Source: Chloroflexota bacterium (GTDB taxonomy: Bacteria > Chloroflexota > Dehalococcoidia > Lucifugimonadales > Lucifugimonadaceae). From it: 64,000 nucleotides of DNA. This document shows, piece after piece, positions 51,755-61,632 of the stretch. The notes below the pieces were generated by a model. That model searched no databases. It saw only the letters and a list, made by a program, of their open reading frames with translations, and was not told the DNA's origin. The translations under genes and the position numbers were made by a program. The stretch's first letter is position 1; each line of letters opens with the position of its first letter. The stretch is taken from positions 1 to 64,000 of the forward strand of contig PBEM01000009.1 of the NCBI GenBank assembly GCA_002718415.1, written 5' to 3'.

Positions 51755-52819
51755 ATGACAATATCTTCACAATCATCAGCTTTAGGACCTGGATATGATG
51801 GGGTTCCAGGAAAAGTAATAAGGTATAGAGATGCATTTAATTCTACTCTTAGATCAGAAATGGAACTAGATCCAGATGTTTTTTTGATTGGAGAGGATAT
51901 TTCAGGGGGATTTGATAAAGATACTCTAGAACCTCTTGATGCTTGGGGAGGACCATTTGCTGCAACTAAAGGTTTAATACAAGATTTTGGTCCAGAAAGA
52001 ATTCGAGATGCCCCAATTTCTGAGGCTGGTTTTGTTGGTGCAGCTATAGGAGCAGCTTTAACTGGACTCAGACCAGTGGTTGATGTGATGTATTTTGATT
52101 TTATTACTGTTGCTTATGATCAGCTTTTATCTAATGCTGCGAAAAGTAGATATATGTTTGCTGGTCAGACAAAGGTTCCACTAACACTTTTTGCCAGATC
52201 TGGAGCCGGTACTGGACATGCTGCTCAACACTCTGAAAGTTTTTATTCTATGCTAGCCCATATACCTGGTTTAAAAGTTGTTGTTCCTTCAGACCCATAT
52301 TCATGCAAAGGACTTTTGGCTGCAGCAATTAGAGATGATGATCCTGTTTTTGTGGTCAATGATAAAAAATTGATTAATCTTGAAGGTTTTGTTCCTGATG
52401 AATCTTATACCATTCAATTAGGAAAAGGTCGTTATCTTAGTCGTGGTACAGATGTTACTTTAATAGGAATGTCATATACTTCAGTAGTTTGTCAGGAAGC
52501 AGAAAAAATTCTTAAAGAACAAGGTATTGATGCAGAAGTAGTAGATATGTTATCTTTATCTCCATTTGACGAGGAAATTATTATTGAATCTGTAAAAAAG
52601 ACGAATAGGGTAGTAATAGTTGATGAAGATACCCCAAGAGCTTCTATGGCATCTGAGTTTGCAGCTATTATTTCTGATAAAGCTTTTGATTATCTAGATG
52701 CTCCTGTCAAAAGAGTTACTGCACCGCATACTCCAGTTCCTTATAATAAAAATTTGGAACAAGCATTCATGCCAGACGCAAACGATGTAGTAGCAACAGT
52801 CAAATCAATAATTTCATAG
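51755..52819 (+). CDS. 2-oxoacid dehydrogenase E1 beta subunit
   Basis: VFLIGEDISGGFD; GPERIRDAPISEAGFVGAAIGAALTGLRPVVDVMYFDF; GAGTGHAAQHSES. Confidence 0.93.
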   Translation: MTISSQSSALGPGYDGVPGKVIRYRDAFNSTLRSEMELDPDVFLIGEDISGGFDKDTLEPLDAWGGPFAATKGLIQDFGPERIRDAPISEAGFVGAAIGAALTGLRPVVDVMYFDFITVAYDQLLSNAAKSRYMFAGQTKVPLTLFARSGAGTGHAAQHSESFYSMLAHIPGLKVVVPSDPYSCKGLLAAAIRDDDPVFVVNDKKLINLEGFVPDESYTIQLGKGRYLSRGTDVTLIGMSYTSVVCQEAEKILKEQGIDAEVVDMLSLSPFDEEIIIESVKKTNRVVIVDEDTPRASMASEFAAIISDKAFDYLDAPVKRVTAPHTPVPYNKNLEQAFMPDANDVVATVKSIIS

Positions 52820-52822
52820 ATA

Positions 52823-53137
52823 TTAGTTCTTTATAACTGCATCATCACTATTAGAGAGTTTAATTAGGTAATCAAAAGGATAAATTCCAGTCTGATGTCC
52901 ATCTGACCAGAGTATTTGTATTGCATATTTACCCACTTCTATAAAGTCTACGGCAATAATATCGTCTTGAATCGTTTGGACATTAAGTAATTTTTTCCCA
53001 GTCATTTCTTCAACACATCCTGCGCAACTACATTGTAATCTAAGATATTTGAAAGGGTATATATGTTTGTTTTGTTTGTCCCAATTAATTTCAATACCAA
53101 ATTCAGTTATGTTTATAGATTCTGGTAATTGTTTCAT
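52823..53137 (-). CDS. DUF971 (gamma-butyrobetaine hydroxylase-like N-terminal) protein
   Basis: YPFKYLRLQCSCAGCVEEMTG ... YAIQILWSDGHQTGIYPFDYLIKL. Confidence 0.88.
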   Translation of the reverse strand: MKQLPESINITEFGIEINWDKQNKHIYPFKYLRLQCSCAGCVEEMTGKKLLNVQTIQDDIIAVDFIEVGKYAIQILWSDGHQTGIYPFDYLIKLSNSDDAVIKN

Positions 53138-53262
53138 TTTTTCCTCGATTAATCACATAAAAGATGTTTAAAATAATTCTTATTATAAGAAAGATCATAT
53201 TACTATTATAAGTCGTACAATTTTAGGTGAATGATAAGAATTTTACTTAGACAGGAGATTTA

Positions 53263-54336
53263 ATGACAAAAAATATTAACGTTGGTTTTATAGGTGCTGG
53301 AGCTAATACAGAGCTAAGACATGCGCCAGGTTTTAATTCTATAGATAATGTTTTTCTAAAAGGTGTTGCTAATAGAACTATAGAATCAGGAGAAAAAGCA
53401 GCCAAAAAGCTAGGTATAGAAAAAGTATATTCAAATTGGGTAGACTTGATTGAGGATGATGAAATTGATGCTATATGTATAGGCACTTGGCCTTATACTC
53501 ATGCTAGTATGTCTATTGCAGCATTGGAAAACTATAAACATGTACTTTGTGAAGCTAGAATGGCTATGAATTCGATAGAAGCACATGCTATGTTAGATGC
53601 TTCTTTGAATAGCCCAGGGACTATTGCTCAGGTCGTTCCTCCGCCACATACAATGAAAATTGAACAACATGTAACAGATTTAATTAATGAAGGTTATATT
53701 GGGGATATTATTGGAGTGAACGCTAGAATTTTCCAAGGGTCAACATTTCCAAATCCTAACACTCCAATTCATTGGAGGAATCGCAAGGATTTATCTGGTA
53801 ATAACATCATGACGATGGGAATATGGTATGAAAATTTAATGAGATGGGTAGGTACTGCATCATCTGTATTATCTGTAGGTCAGACTATTGTAAAAAATAG
53901 ACGTCATTCCAATGGAGAAAGAATGGAAATACAAATTCCTGATTATTTAGATATAATTTATAAACTTTATGGAGGAGGTGTTGTTAATCTTTCTATGTCT
54001 ACAGTAGCTGGAAATTTTGCACCTGAATTAGATATTTGGATTTTTGGTTCATCAGGGACACTTAGAATTTTATCATCAGATTTTTCTAATCCTGGAAAGC
54101 CTGAATTAATTGTAAAAGGAGCTAATATTTCTGATAAAGAGATGAAAACTTTAGAAATACCGAAAGATAAACAATCTAGTTGGAGAGTAGAAGAAGAATT
54201 TATTAATTCTATTAGAGGTTTAGAAACAGTTAGGAGAACTAACTTTACAGATGGAGTTAAATATATGGAATTTACTGATGCTGTTTCAGAATCTTTACAA
54301 ACAGGGGACACAGTAAATTTACCGATACATTATTAG
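53263..54336 (+). CDS. Gfo/Idh/MocA family oxidoreductase
   Basis: NVGFIGAGANTELRHAPGF...; ALENYKHVLCEARMAMN (EKP-like position). Confidence 0.88.
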   Translation: MTKNINVGFIGAGANTELRHAPGFNSIDNVFLKGVANRTIESGEKAAKKLGIEKVYSNWVDLIEDDEIDAICIGTWPYTHASMSIAALENYKHVLCEARMAMNSIEAHAMLDASLNSPGTIAQVVPPPHTMKIEQHVTDLINEGYIGDIIGVNARIFQGSTFPNPNTPIHWRNRKDLSGNNIMTMGIWYENLMRWVGTASSVLSVGQTIVKNRRHSNGERMEIQIPDYLDIIYKLYGGGVVNLSMSTVAGNFAPELDIWIFGSSGTLRILSSDFSNPGKPELIVKGANISDKEMKTLEIPKDKQSSWRVEEEFINSIRGLETVRRTNFTDGVKYMEFTDAVSESLQTGDTVNLPIHY

Positions 54337-54351
54337 ATTTAGGAAATATTT

Positions 54352-55125
54352 ATGATTCATAAAAGTATTGATATTAACTCGGATATAGGTGAATCATTTG
54401 GTACATATAAGTTAGGATCAGATGCTGAAATATGTAAGTATGTTTCTAGCGTTAATATAGCTACAGGATTTCATGCAGGTGATCCTAATTGTATGAATGA
54501 AACTGTTTTAATAGCTAATAAAAATAACTTAGGTATTGGGGCACATCCCGCATATCAAGATTTGGTTGGATTTGGACGAAGAGAAATGTCTCTTTCATAT
54601 GAGGATATTTACAATTTAATGACATATCAAATTGGAGCTTTGGCAGCATTTACTAAAGATCATAAAATACAACATGTTAAACCTCATGGAGCATTATATA
54701 ATTCTGCTGTTTCGAATAAATTAGTTGCTGAATCTGTCGTAAATTCTATTTATGATTATGATCCTAATGTAATTCATGTTGTTCTTGCAGGTTCGGAATG
54801 GGAAAATATAGCTAAATCTCGTGGAGTAATAGTCGCAAGAGAATGCTATGCTGATAGAGCAATTAATTCAGATGGGACTTTAGTTTCTAGGAAAATAGAT
54901 AAAGCAGTAATACATGATCCTTCAGAAGTGATTGATAGGTCTCTAAAATTAGTATTAGATCATAAGGTGCAAACTATAGATGGTGATCAGATAGATTTTG
55001 AAGCTGATACCATATGTGTACATGGTGATACAAAAGGTTCTGTAGAATTAGCTAAATTAATTCGTATAGAAATGGAAAAAAATTCTATTAAAATCGATAA
55101 AATGAGTAATATATTGAGAAATTAA
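54352..55125 (+). CDS. pxpA: LamB/YcsF family, 5-oxoprolinase subunit A-like
   Basis: IDINSDIGESFGTYKLGSDAEI; NIATGFHAGDPNCM; GAHPAYQDLVGFGRREM; HVKPHGALYN. Confidence 0.94.
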   Translation: MIHKSIDINSDIGESFGTYKLGSDAEICKYVSSVNIATGFHAGDPNCMNETVLIANKNNLGIGAHPAYQDLVGFGRREMSLSYEDIYNLMTYQIGALAAFTKDHKIQHVKPHGALYNSAVSNKLVAESVVNSIYDYDPNVIHVVLAGSEWENIAKSRGVIVARECYADRAINSDGTLVSRKIDKAVIHDPSEVIDRSLKLVLDHKVQTIDGDQIDFEADTICVHGDTKGSVELAKLIRIEMEKNSIKIDKMSNILRN

Positions 55126-55812
55126 TTGGTTGATTATCCTCGTATATTGAATTCTGGAGATTCAGCTATTAGTGTTGAATTTGGGAATAAGATTGATATA
55201 GATATAAACTTAAAAGTTTACGCTTTGAAAAGTTTATTGGAATCAGATAATTCTTTCAAATTTCTAAGCTTGATCCCTTCTTACTGTTCTTTGTTAATCG
55301 AATACGATATTGTTTTATATTCTCACTCACAAATAAAAGAATATATAAATAATAAAATTAATATTTTAAATCCTTACAAACCGAAAAAGAATCAAAACCA
55401 AGTTATTAAGATACCTGTTGTATATGGGAAAGATTTTGGACCAGATATAGATTATGTTTCAAGTTATACAAAATTAACAATTAGTGATTTGATTTCTATA
55501 CATACTTCGAAAGAATATTACGTATATATGATTGGTTTTTCACCAGGGTTCCCATATTTGGGAGGAATGGATAAAAGAATCTTTTGTCCTAGATTAGAAA
55601 CTCCTAGAATTAAAATTCATGAAGGATCTGTAGGGATAGCTGGTCAGCAAACTGGAATTTATCCTTCTGAAAGCCCTGGTGGTTGGCAAATAATAGGCCG
55701 TACACCTCTTAAATTATTTAATCTTAATCAAAATCCTCCGGCTTTAATACTTCCAGGTTCTTATGTTAAATTTTACCCAATATCAGAAGAAGAATATTTT
55801 GAAAAATTATGA
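55126..55812 (+). CDS. pxpB: 5-oxoprolinase subunit B-like/allophanate hydrolase subunit 1 family (TTG start)
   Basis: IGFSPGFPYLGGMDKRIFCPRLETPRIKIHEGSVGIAGQQTGIYPSESPGGWQIIGRTP. Confidence 0.94.
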   Translation: MVDYPRILNSGDSAISVEFGNKIDIDINLKVYALKSLLESDNSFKFLSLIPSYCSLLIEYDIVLYSHSQIKEYINNKINILNPYKPKKNQNQVIKIPVVYGKDFGPDIDYVSSYTKLTISDLISIHTSKEYYVYMIGFSPGFPYLGGMDKRIFCPRLETPRIKIHEGSVGIAGQQTGIYPSESPGGWQIIGRTPLKLFNLNQNPPALILPGSYVKFYPISEEEYFEKL

Positions 55813-56849
55813 AAAATATAATTAAAGTTTTAAAAGCTGGCCCAATGCTTTTATTGCAAGATTCTGGTAGAAGAGGATTTGAAGAATATGGTGTTTCTAT
55901 ATCAGGTGCAGCTGACACAGAAGCATATAATGTGTCCAATCGTTTAGTTTTTAATAATGAAAACGATACAGTTTTAGAAATATTTTATGGAGATGTCTCT
56001 CTTAAATTTTATGGAGATAATGTTATTGCTATTTCAGGTGGAGATTTAGGTGCAGAAATTAATTCAATAAAATGTCCATTGAACATGTCATTCTTTGTTC
56101 CAGATGGGAGTGTTTTGAAATTTCATTATCCATTAAATGGTGTTAGATCATACTTAGCTATTTCAGGCGGAATTGAAACAAAAAAAATTTTAGGATCTAG
56201 ATCTATGCATGTAACTTCTGGTATAGCTGGGCACAAAGTTAAATCAGGAGATATCCTGCCTATTGGACTTAATAATAAATTCAAATCTGGATTTACAATT
56301 AAAAACTACAAAAGAGATTTAGATTTTGGCATCAATAATATCGGCGTTGTTTTAGGGCAACAAGTCGATAAATTTAGCTCTGAAATGATAGAACGTTTTT
56401 TTAAAGATAAATATATATTGTCAGATAAATCAGATAGACAGGGATTGCGATTGAATGGTAATAAAATTTTTACAATAAATAATGACCATGATATTATTTC
56501 TGATCCTGTAATTCATGGTTCGATACAAATTCCTGGTAGCGGATACCCGATTATATTAATGCCGGATACTCAGACTACTGGAGGTTATCCTAAAATAGGG
56601 AATATAGGTAAAATTTATTTAGATGTTCTAGCTCAATTAAAAGCTGGTGATGAAATTATTTTCTTTCCAATTTCACCAAAAAAATCTCGTGAAGAATATA
56701 TTATTAGGAGATCATTAATCTATCAGAGTAAAATTTTTAGAGATATAAAATTAGATGATTATATGGTCAATGGGAAAGATATAATGATAGGTATGAACGA
56801 TAATATTATTTTTACTGAAAATCATGCTTTTTTATTTAATTTATTATAG
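55809..56849 (+). CDS. pxpC: 5-oxoprolinase subunit C-like/biotin-dependent carboxyltransferase family
   Basis: VLKAGPMLLLQDSGRRGFEEYGVSISGAADTEAYNVSNRLV; MPDTQTTGGYPKIGNI. Confidence 0.94.
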   Translation: MKNIIKVLKAGPMLLLQDSGRRGFEEYGVSISGAADTEAYNVSNRLVFNNENDTVLEIFYGDVSLKFYGDNVIAISGGDLGAEINSIKCPLNMSFFVPDGSVLKFHYPLNGVRSYLAISGGIETKKILGSRSMHVTSGIAGHKVKSGDILPIGLNNKFKSGFTIKNYKRDLDFGINNIGVVLGQQVDKFSSEMIERFFKDKYILSDKSDRQGLRLNGNKIFTINNDHDIISDPVIHGSIQIPGSGYPIILMPDTQTTGGYPKIGNIGKIYLDVLAQLKAGDEIIFFPISPKKSREEYIIRRSLIYQSKIFRDIKLDDYMVNGKDIMIGMNDNIIFTENHAFLFNLL

Positions 56850-56900
56850 ATGTTTGATTATAAATGATATTATTTTCACTGAGTAGGATATAAAAATATT

Positions 56901-57260
56901 ATGAATGAAAGCATTGAACAGGGTATTCTGGTAGCAATACAAGGAATGATAGTAGTTTTTATTGTTTTAATTTTACTGGCATTATTTATAGTAATATTTA
57001 AATTTTTCGATCAAAAATTATATCCTTTACCAAATAATAAAAATACTCAGGATATAAAATATAGTGATCCAATTTCTCCAGAAAAAATTGCTGCTATAGC
57101 ATTAAGTATATTTTTGAGAAATAATAAAGAAATTTCTCCAGAAAAATTTGTATCTAATGAACTAAAAGATTCGGTAAATCCATGGGTAATACAAGGTAGA
57201 CAAATAATCTTAAATCAAGAAAATTCAACTAGTAATAATTCTTGGAGAAAAGCAGATTGA
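56901..57260 (+). CDS. OadG/MmdD-like small membrane subunit of Na+-pumping decarboxylase
   Basis: EQGILVAIQGMIVVFIVLILLALFIVIFKFF; precedes biotin carrier and OadB-type genes. Confidence 0.8.
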   Translation: MNESIEQGILVAIQGMIVVFIVLILLALFIVIFKFFDQKLYPLPNNKNTQDIKYSDPISPEKIAAIALSIFLRNNKEISPEKFVSNELKDSVNPWVIQGRQIILNQENSTSNNSWRKAD

Positions 57261-57697
57261 ATTCAAAAAAATTTAATATTGTTATAAATGGTAAATCATA
57301 TGAAATACTTATTGGTGATGTAAATTCTTCGCCTGTTTCTGTATTTGTTGATGGGGTAGAGTATAAGGTTGATTTAAAAGAAAACAAAAATAAAACTTCC
57401 CAAACTCAAGAAGAAAATATTCCAACAAAAAAACCTAAAATTCAAGATAAAAATGTTTCAAATATAAGTTCACACAATATTAATGATGGAACTGTCAGAG
57501 CCCCAATGCCTGGGGTAATATTAGAAGTTAAAGTTGCGGTTAACGATAAAGTAAATGAGGGTGATACATTAATGATTTTGGAATCAATGAAAATGGAAAA
57601 TACTATTAAATCTTCCAGAGGCGGAACTATTGAATCTATTTATATTTCTCAAGGAGATTCAGTTCAACATGGACAAAGTTTGATAGAAATTAAATAG
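57257..57697 (+). CDS. biotin carboxyl carrier subunit (MmdC/GcdC-like); TTG at 57257 overlapping the upstream TGA preferred to 57242
   Basis: VRAPMPGVILEVKVAVNDKVNEGDTLMILESMKMENTIKS; biotinyl-lysine motif ESMKMEN. Confidence 0.92.
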   Translation: MNSKKFNIVINGKSYEILIGDVNSSPVSVFVDGVEYKVDLKENKNKTSQTQEENIPTKKPKIQDKNVSNISSHNINDGTVRAPMPGVILEVKVAVNDKVNEGDTLMILESMKMENTIKSSRGGTIESIYISQGDSVQHGQSLIEIK

Positions 57698-57705
57698 GAA
57701 AAAAA

Positions 57706-58899
57706 TTGGAAAATTACGAAATATTTTTTGAAGGATTCATTTCCTTAGCAGAAGATCCTAGAATGATAATAATGTGGATTATTTCATGCTTGTTACTATA
57801 TTTAGGAATATCAAAAAAGAAAGAACCTTTATTATTAATACCCATTTCAATGGGGATTCTGTTTGCTAATCTACCTTTAGGAGAATTAATAAAACTAGAT
57901 GATAGTGGGCATTCGGGAATTTTGAGAACTTTTCAAGATTTTGGAATGAAAAATGATATTTTCCCATTGTTAATTTTCCTGGGAGTTGGAGCTTCAACAG
58001 ATTTCTCTCCTATGCTTTCAAATCCGAAAACTCTTCTTTTAGGTGCCGCAGCACAAGCAGGTGTTTTTTTTGCTATATTAGGGTCGTTATTATTAGGTTT
58101 GACAACTTTTTTTAATTTTGGGCTACTTGAAGCTTCATCTATTGCGATAATTGGTGGAGCAGATGGGCCAACAACTATATATATTGCTACTAGAATGAAA
58201 GAACTAGGAGAATCACTACCAGGGATAAATGTAAAAGACATAGTTGGTGCTACAGCTGTAGCAGCATATTCATATATGGCATTGGTACCTATAATTCAAC
58301 CTCCTATTATTAAATTACTAACCACAAAAAAAGAACGAAGAATTAGAATGAACTATACTACGGATTCGGTATCGAATAGGACTAAAATACTTTTTCCTAT
58401 TATTTCTATATTGCTAGTAAGTGTTTTAGTCCCTTCAGCATCACCATTAATAGGGATGTTAATGTTAGGTAATTTGATAAAGGTTTCTGGGGTAGTAAAA
58501 CGTTTAGCAGATGTAGCAGAAAATAGTTTAATGAATGCTGTAATAATAATTTTAGGTTTAGCAGTAGGATCAACAATGCCAGGTAATGTTTTTTTACAAT
58601 ATGAAACATTAGGTATTTTTATAATAGGTTTATTTTCATTTATTACAGCTACTGCCTCAGGAATTTTATTAGCTAAACTAATGAATTTATTTATTAAAGA
58701 AAAAATCAACCCAATGATTGGAGCTGCTGGTGTATCTGCTGTTCCTATGGCTGCAAGAGTTGTTCAGGAGATGGGACAAAAAGAAGATAATGATAATCAC
58801 TTATTGATGCACGCTATGGGACCAAATGTAGCTGGCGTTATTGGCACAGCTACAGTAGCAGGAGTACTAATGGCTATAGTACCAGTAATATTAGGATAA
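57706..58899 (+). CDS. Na+-translocating decarboxylase beta subunit (OadB/MmdB/GcdB family; TTG start)
   Basis: LGVGASTDFSPMLSNPKTLLLGAAAQAGVF; AIIGGADGPTTIYIATRM; MGAAGVSAVPMAARVVQ-type segment; MHAMGPNVAGVIGTATVAG. Confidence 0.95.
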   Translation: MENYEIFFEGFISLAEDPRMIIMWIISCLLLYLGISKKKEPLLLIPISMGILFANLPLGELIKLDDSGHSGILRTFQDFGMKNDIFPLLIFLGVGASTDFSPMLSNPKTLLLGAAAQAGVFFAILGSLLLGLTTFFNFGLLEASSIAIIGGADGPTTIYIATRMKELGESLPGINVKDIVGATAVAAYSYMALVPIIQPPIIKLLTTKKERRIRMNYTTDSVSNRTKILFPIISILLVSVLVPSASPLIGMLMLGNLIKVSGVVKRLADVAENSLMNAVIIILGLAVGSTMPGNVFLQYETLGIFIIGLFSFITATASGILLAKLMNLFIKEKINPMIGAAGVSAVPMAARVVQEMGQKEDNDNHLLMHAMGPNVAGVIGTATVAGVLMAIVPVILG

Positions 58900-58913
58900 T
58901 TTGACTATTTATA

Positions 58914-59816
58914 ATGAATAATTTAAATAATTCTTTTCAAGGAATATTTCCTATATTGTCTACTCCTTCGGATAAGAATGGGAATATAGTTTTTGAAGAT
59001 CTTAGAAAAGAAGTTGAATGGATGATTCAAAATGGGGTTAATGGAGTAGGTATTGCTATAGCATCTGAGATTTATAAGTATTCTGAAAAAGAAAGAGATG
59101 AAATTTTATCAACTGTTGTAGATCAAGTTAACGGGAGAGTAATAGTTGTAATGAATACTGGTGGAGAAAGTACTGATCTATCAATTCATTATTCTAAGAA
59201 AGCTATTGAATTAGGTGCTGATGCTTTGATGATAAGACCAGCAACGTTTATACCTACAACCTTTCAAGAAAACATTAATTATTTTACTGAGATTTCGAAA
59301 ACAGTTAAATGCCCTATATTTATGCAGGATCAATCTAGTGCACAGATTTCACCTTCTCTTGCGATAGAGTGTGCTAAAAGAAGTGATAATTTATGTTATA
59401 TAAAAGTAGAAACTCCTCCTACAATTCCACGCATTACGGAGTTAGTAAGTTTAAGGGCTAATGAAAATATAAAAATTTTTGGAGGTGCTGGAGGAGCATA
59501 TTGTGTAGAAGAATTTTCTAGAGGTTCAATTGGTACTATGCCTGGATCTACAATGCCAGATGTGTGGGTTAAAATATGGAATAATTTCATATCGGGTGAT
59601 GTAGAAGAAGCTTTCAAAATACAAAATAGATTTTCACCATTAATTAAAATACTTTCTCAAACATTAGGTTTATCTGCTTTTATATATAAATATATTATGA
59701 TTAGACGAGGAGTTTTTTCAGAAAAATCAGGTTATGTTAGAGGACCTTCTTTACGACCTGACAATTTGCATCTTGAGGAGATCGATATGTTATTAGAAGA
59801 ATTGGAGCTAATATAA
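58914..59816 (+). CDS. DapA/DHDPS-NAL superfamily aldolase-like protein (retains candidate Schiff-base Lys)
   Basis: FQGIFPILSTPSDKNGNI; NGVNGVGIAIASEIYKYSEKER; YIKVETPP. Confidence 0.88.
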   Translation: MNNLNNSFQGIFPILSTPSDKNGNIVFEDLRKEVEWMIQNGVNGVGIAIASEIYKYSEKERDEILSTVVDQVNGRVIVVMNTGGESTDLSIHYSKKAIELGADALMIRPATFIPTTFQENINYFTEISKTVKCPIFMQDQSSAQISPSLAIECAKRSDNLCYIKVETPPTIPRITELVSLRANENIKIFGGAGGAYCVEEFSRGSIGTMPGSTMPDVWVKIWNNFISGDVEEAFKIQNRFSPLIKILSQTLGLSAFIYKYIMIRRGVFSEKSGYVRGPSLRPDNLHLEEIDMLLEELELI

Positions 59817-60713
59817 ATGAATGATTTTTTTAACAAAATTCCTATTGTTGCGCCTACTCCAACTCCTTTCACTAATGATGAGGTAGATTATAAAAAACTT
59901 AGCAATAATATTGAAAAATGGCATAATACTTCTATTTCTGGATTCGTTTTAGGTTCTCATGGAGGTGAAGAATTACATACATCGATTGATGAAAAAAGAC
60001 AGATAATTGATACTGTCGTAGAAACGAATAATAAACAAAAGGTAATTATAGCTGGAATAGAAACCCCTTCTCCAAAAGTGGCTTTAAATCTTATTGATGA
60101 TTACGCATCAAGAGGTGTAGATTTTGTACGAATTCGAATCCCTGGAAGGTTTAAAAAAGGTTCTTTATATTCAGAAAGTGTGGTGAAGTATTTTGAAAAC
60201 ATTTTAAGTGATAGCGCTTTACCTGTAATAGTTATACACCAACCTCGAACTTCTTTAGAACCAGATGTTAGTCCAGAAGAATTGAGTGTTATTTCAGAAA
60301 TTGAAGGCATTGTTGCGTATATAATTTCTTTAAATTTTCGATGGGAAACTGTAATTCCAAAAATAATTTCTAAAAAAATTTATTTATGGACATGTAATGG
60401 AAGTTTATTATTCCCTGGAGCATCAATTGGAGCAACAGGAGCATGTTTGTTTTTTGGTAATTGGGCTCCAGAAAAATGTAGAGAAATTATTAAACTCACT
60501 TTGAATGGAAATTCTGAAGAAGCAATCTCTCTTCAAAAGAATTTAATTTCTGCTGATTATATTGGAATGTCTAGAGGCGTTGGAGCTTTAAAATATGGAT
60601 TAAATCTATTGGGATATGATGCAACTGTGCCTAGATTACCAACTAAACCACTTAGCACAGATGATCAAAAATTACTTAAGAGTGCATTTAAAGATGCATT
60701 AATATTAGATTAA
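59817..60713 (+). CDS. DapA/DHDPS superfamily paralog lacking the canonical Schiff-base lysine
   Basis: IPIVAPTPTPFTNDEVDYKKL; ISGFVLGSHGGEELHTSIDEKRQII; GIVAYIISLNF where GIVGIKDSSGD-like sequence is expected. Confidence 0.85.
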   Translation: MNDFFNKIPIVAPTPTPFTNDEVDYKKLSNNIEKWHNTSISGFVLGSHGGEELHTSIDEKRQIIDTVVETNNKQKVIIAGIETPSPKVALNLIDDYASRGVDFVRIRIPGRFKKGSLYSESVVKYFENILSDSALPVIVIHQPRTSLEPDVSPEELSVISEIEGIVAYIISLNFRWETVIPKIISKKIYLWTCNGSLLFPGASIGATGACLFFGNWAPEKCREIIKLTLNGNSEEAISLQKNLISADYIGMSRGVGALKYGLNLLGYDATVPRLPTKPLSTDDQKLLKSAFKDALILD

Positions 60714-60722
60714 TTAAATTTT

Positions 60723-61526
60723 ATGGAATTAGAACTTTGGAGAATATTGGTATTATTATTTTCTTCTCTTTTAATCGGTTTTATTGGGGGATGTGTAGGT
60801 ATAGCATTGGGTGTAGTAAGAGTCCCTATTATGACCTTTCTAGGAATTGATCCTTTAGTTGCGGCTGGAAGTAATTTATTTGTAACGCTTTTAGGATCTA
60901 TTGGTGGATTATGGCCAGCCTTTACACAAAAACGAATAGTATGGAGAGTGGTTATTCTAGTAGGGATTCCTTCCCTTTTTGGTTCTTTCATAGGAGCTCT
61001 ATATGCTGGAAATTTTTCTCAATTTATTTTACTGATTTTGATAGGAGCAATTTTGTTTTTATCAGCTATTTCTATTATTTTAGTTTCTTCATTTGAGTTA
61101 TTTAAAAAAGATAGAAATGACCCAAATGAGATACTTAAGATAGAAATTGGAAAATTTGGTTTTATTAGAGAAGGCATAGTTGGTGTTGCTATAGGTTTTG
61201 TTGGTGGTTCTGTTGGAGTGGCACTAGGTGTATTGAGGGTACCAGCTCTTGTATATATCCTGAAAATGCATCCGAGTTTATCTGGAGGAACTAATCTTGC
61301 TATTACGATAATTGTGAGTTTATTTGGATTTATGGGACATTCAATAGGTAATAATTATGATATAGATATAATAATAATAATGGGTATCTCAGCTGTTATA
61401 GGTATGTATATAGGTTCTAGATTAGCAGGAAGTTTTGATCCACTTAAATTGAGACTTGGTATAGGTGTTTTGTTGTTATTCGTATCTCCTTTTGTTTTTT
61501 ATGATGCATTTACTAGAATTACATAA
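60723..61526 (+). CDS. TauE/SafE-family membrane transporter
   Basis: Two-fold repeat GFIGGCVGIALGVVRVPIMTFLGIDPLVAAGSNLFVTLLGSIGG / GFVGGSVGVALGVLRVPALVYILKMHPSLSGGTNLAITI. Confidence 0.88.
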   Translation: MELELWRILVLLFSSLLIGFIGGCVGIALGVVRVPIMTFLGIDPLVAAGSNLFVTLLGSIGGLWPAFTQKRIVWRVVILVGIPSLFGSFIGALYAGNFSQFILLILIGAILFLSAISIILVSSFELFKKDRNDPNEILKIEIGKFGFIREGIVGVAIGFVGGSVGVALGVLRVPALVYILKMHPSLSGGTNLAITIIVSLFGFMGHSIGNNYDIDIIIIMGISAVIGMYIGSRLAGSFDPLKLRLGIGVLLLFVSPFVFYDAFTRIT

Positions 61527-61632
61527 AGTTAAAATCATTCAATTTTCTTTTTACTTCAGAGATAAAGTAGCACATATAATGGAATAAAATTTTATTTTTA
61601 ATCAAAAATATTTAGCTAATTGATAAGGATTT

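Noticed and set aside
57070-57147. Repeated atttctccagaaaaa motif
   Set aside because: Two copies inside the OadG-like CDS encoding SPEK; too short to be meaningful.
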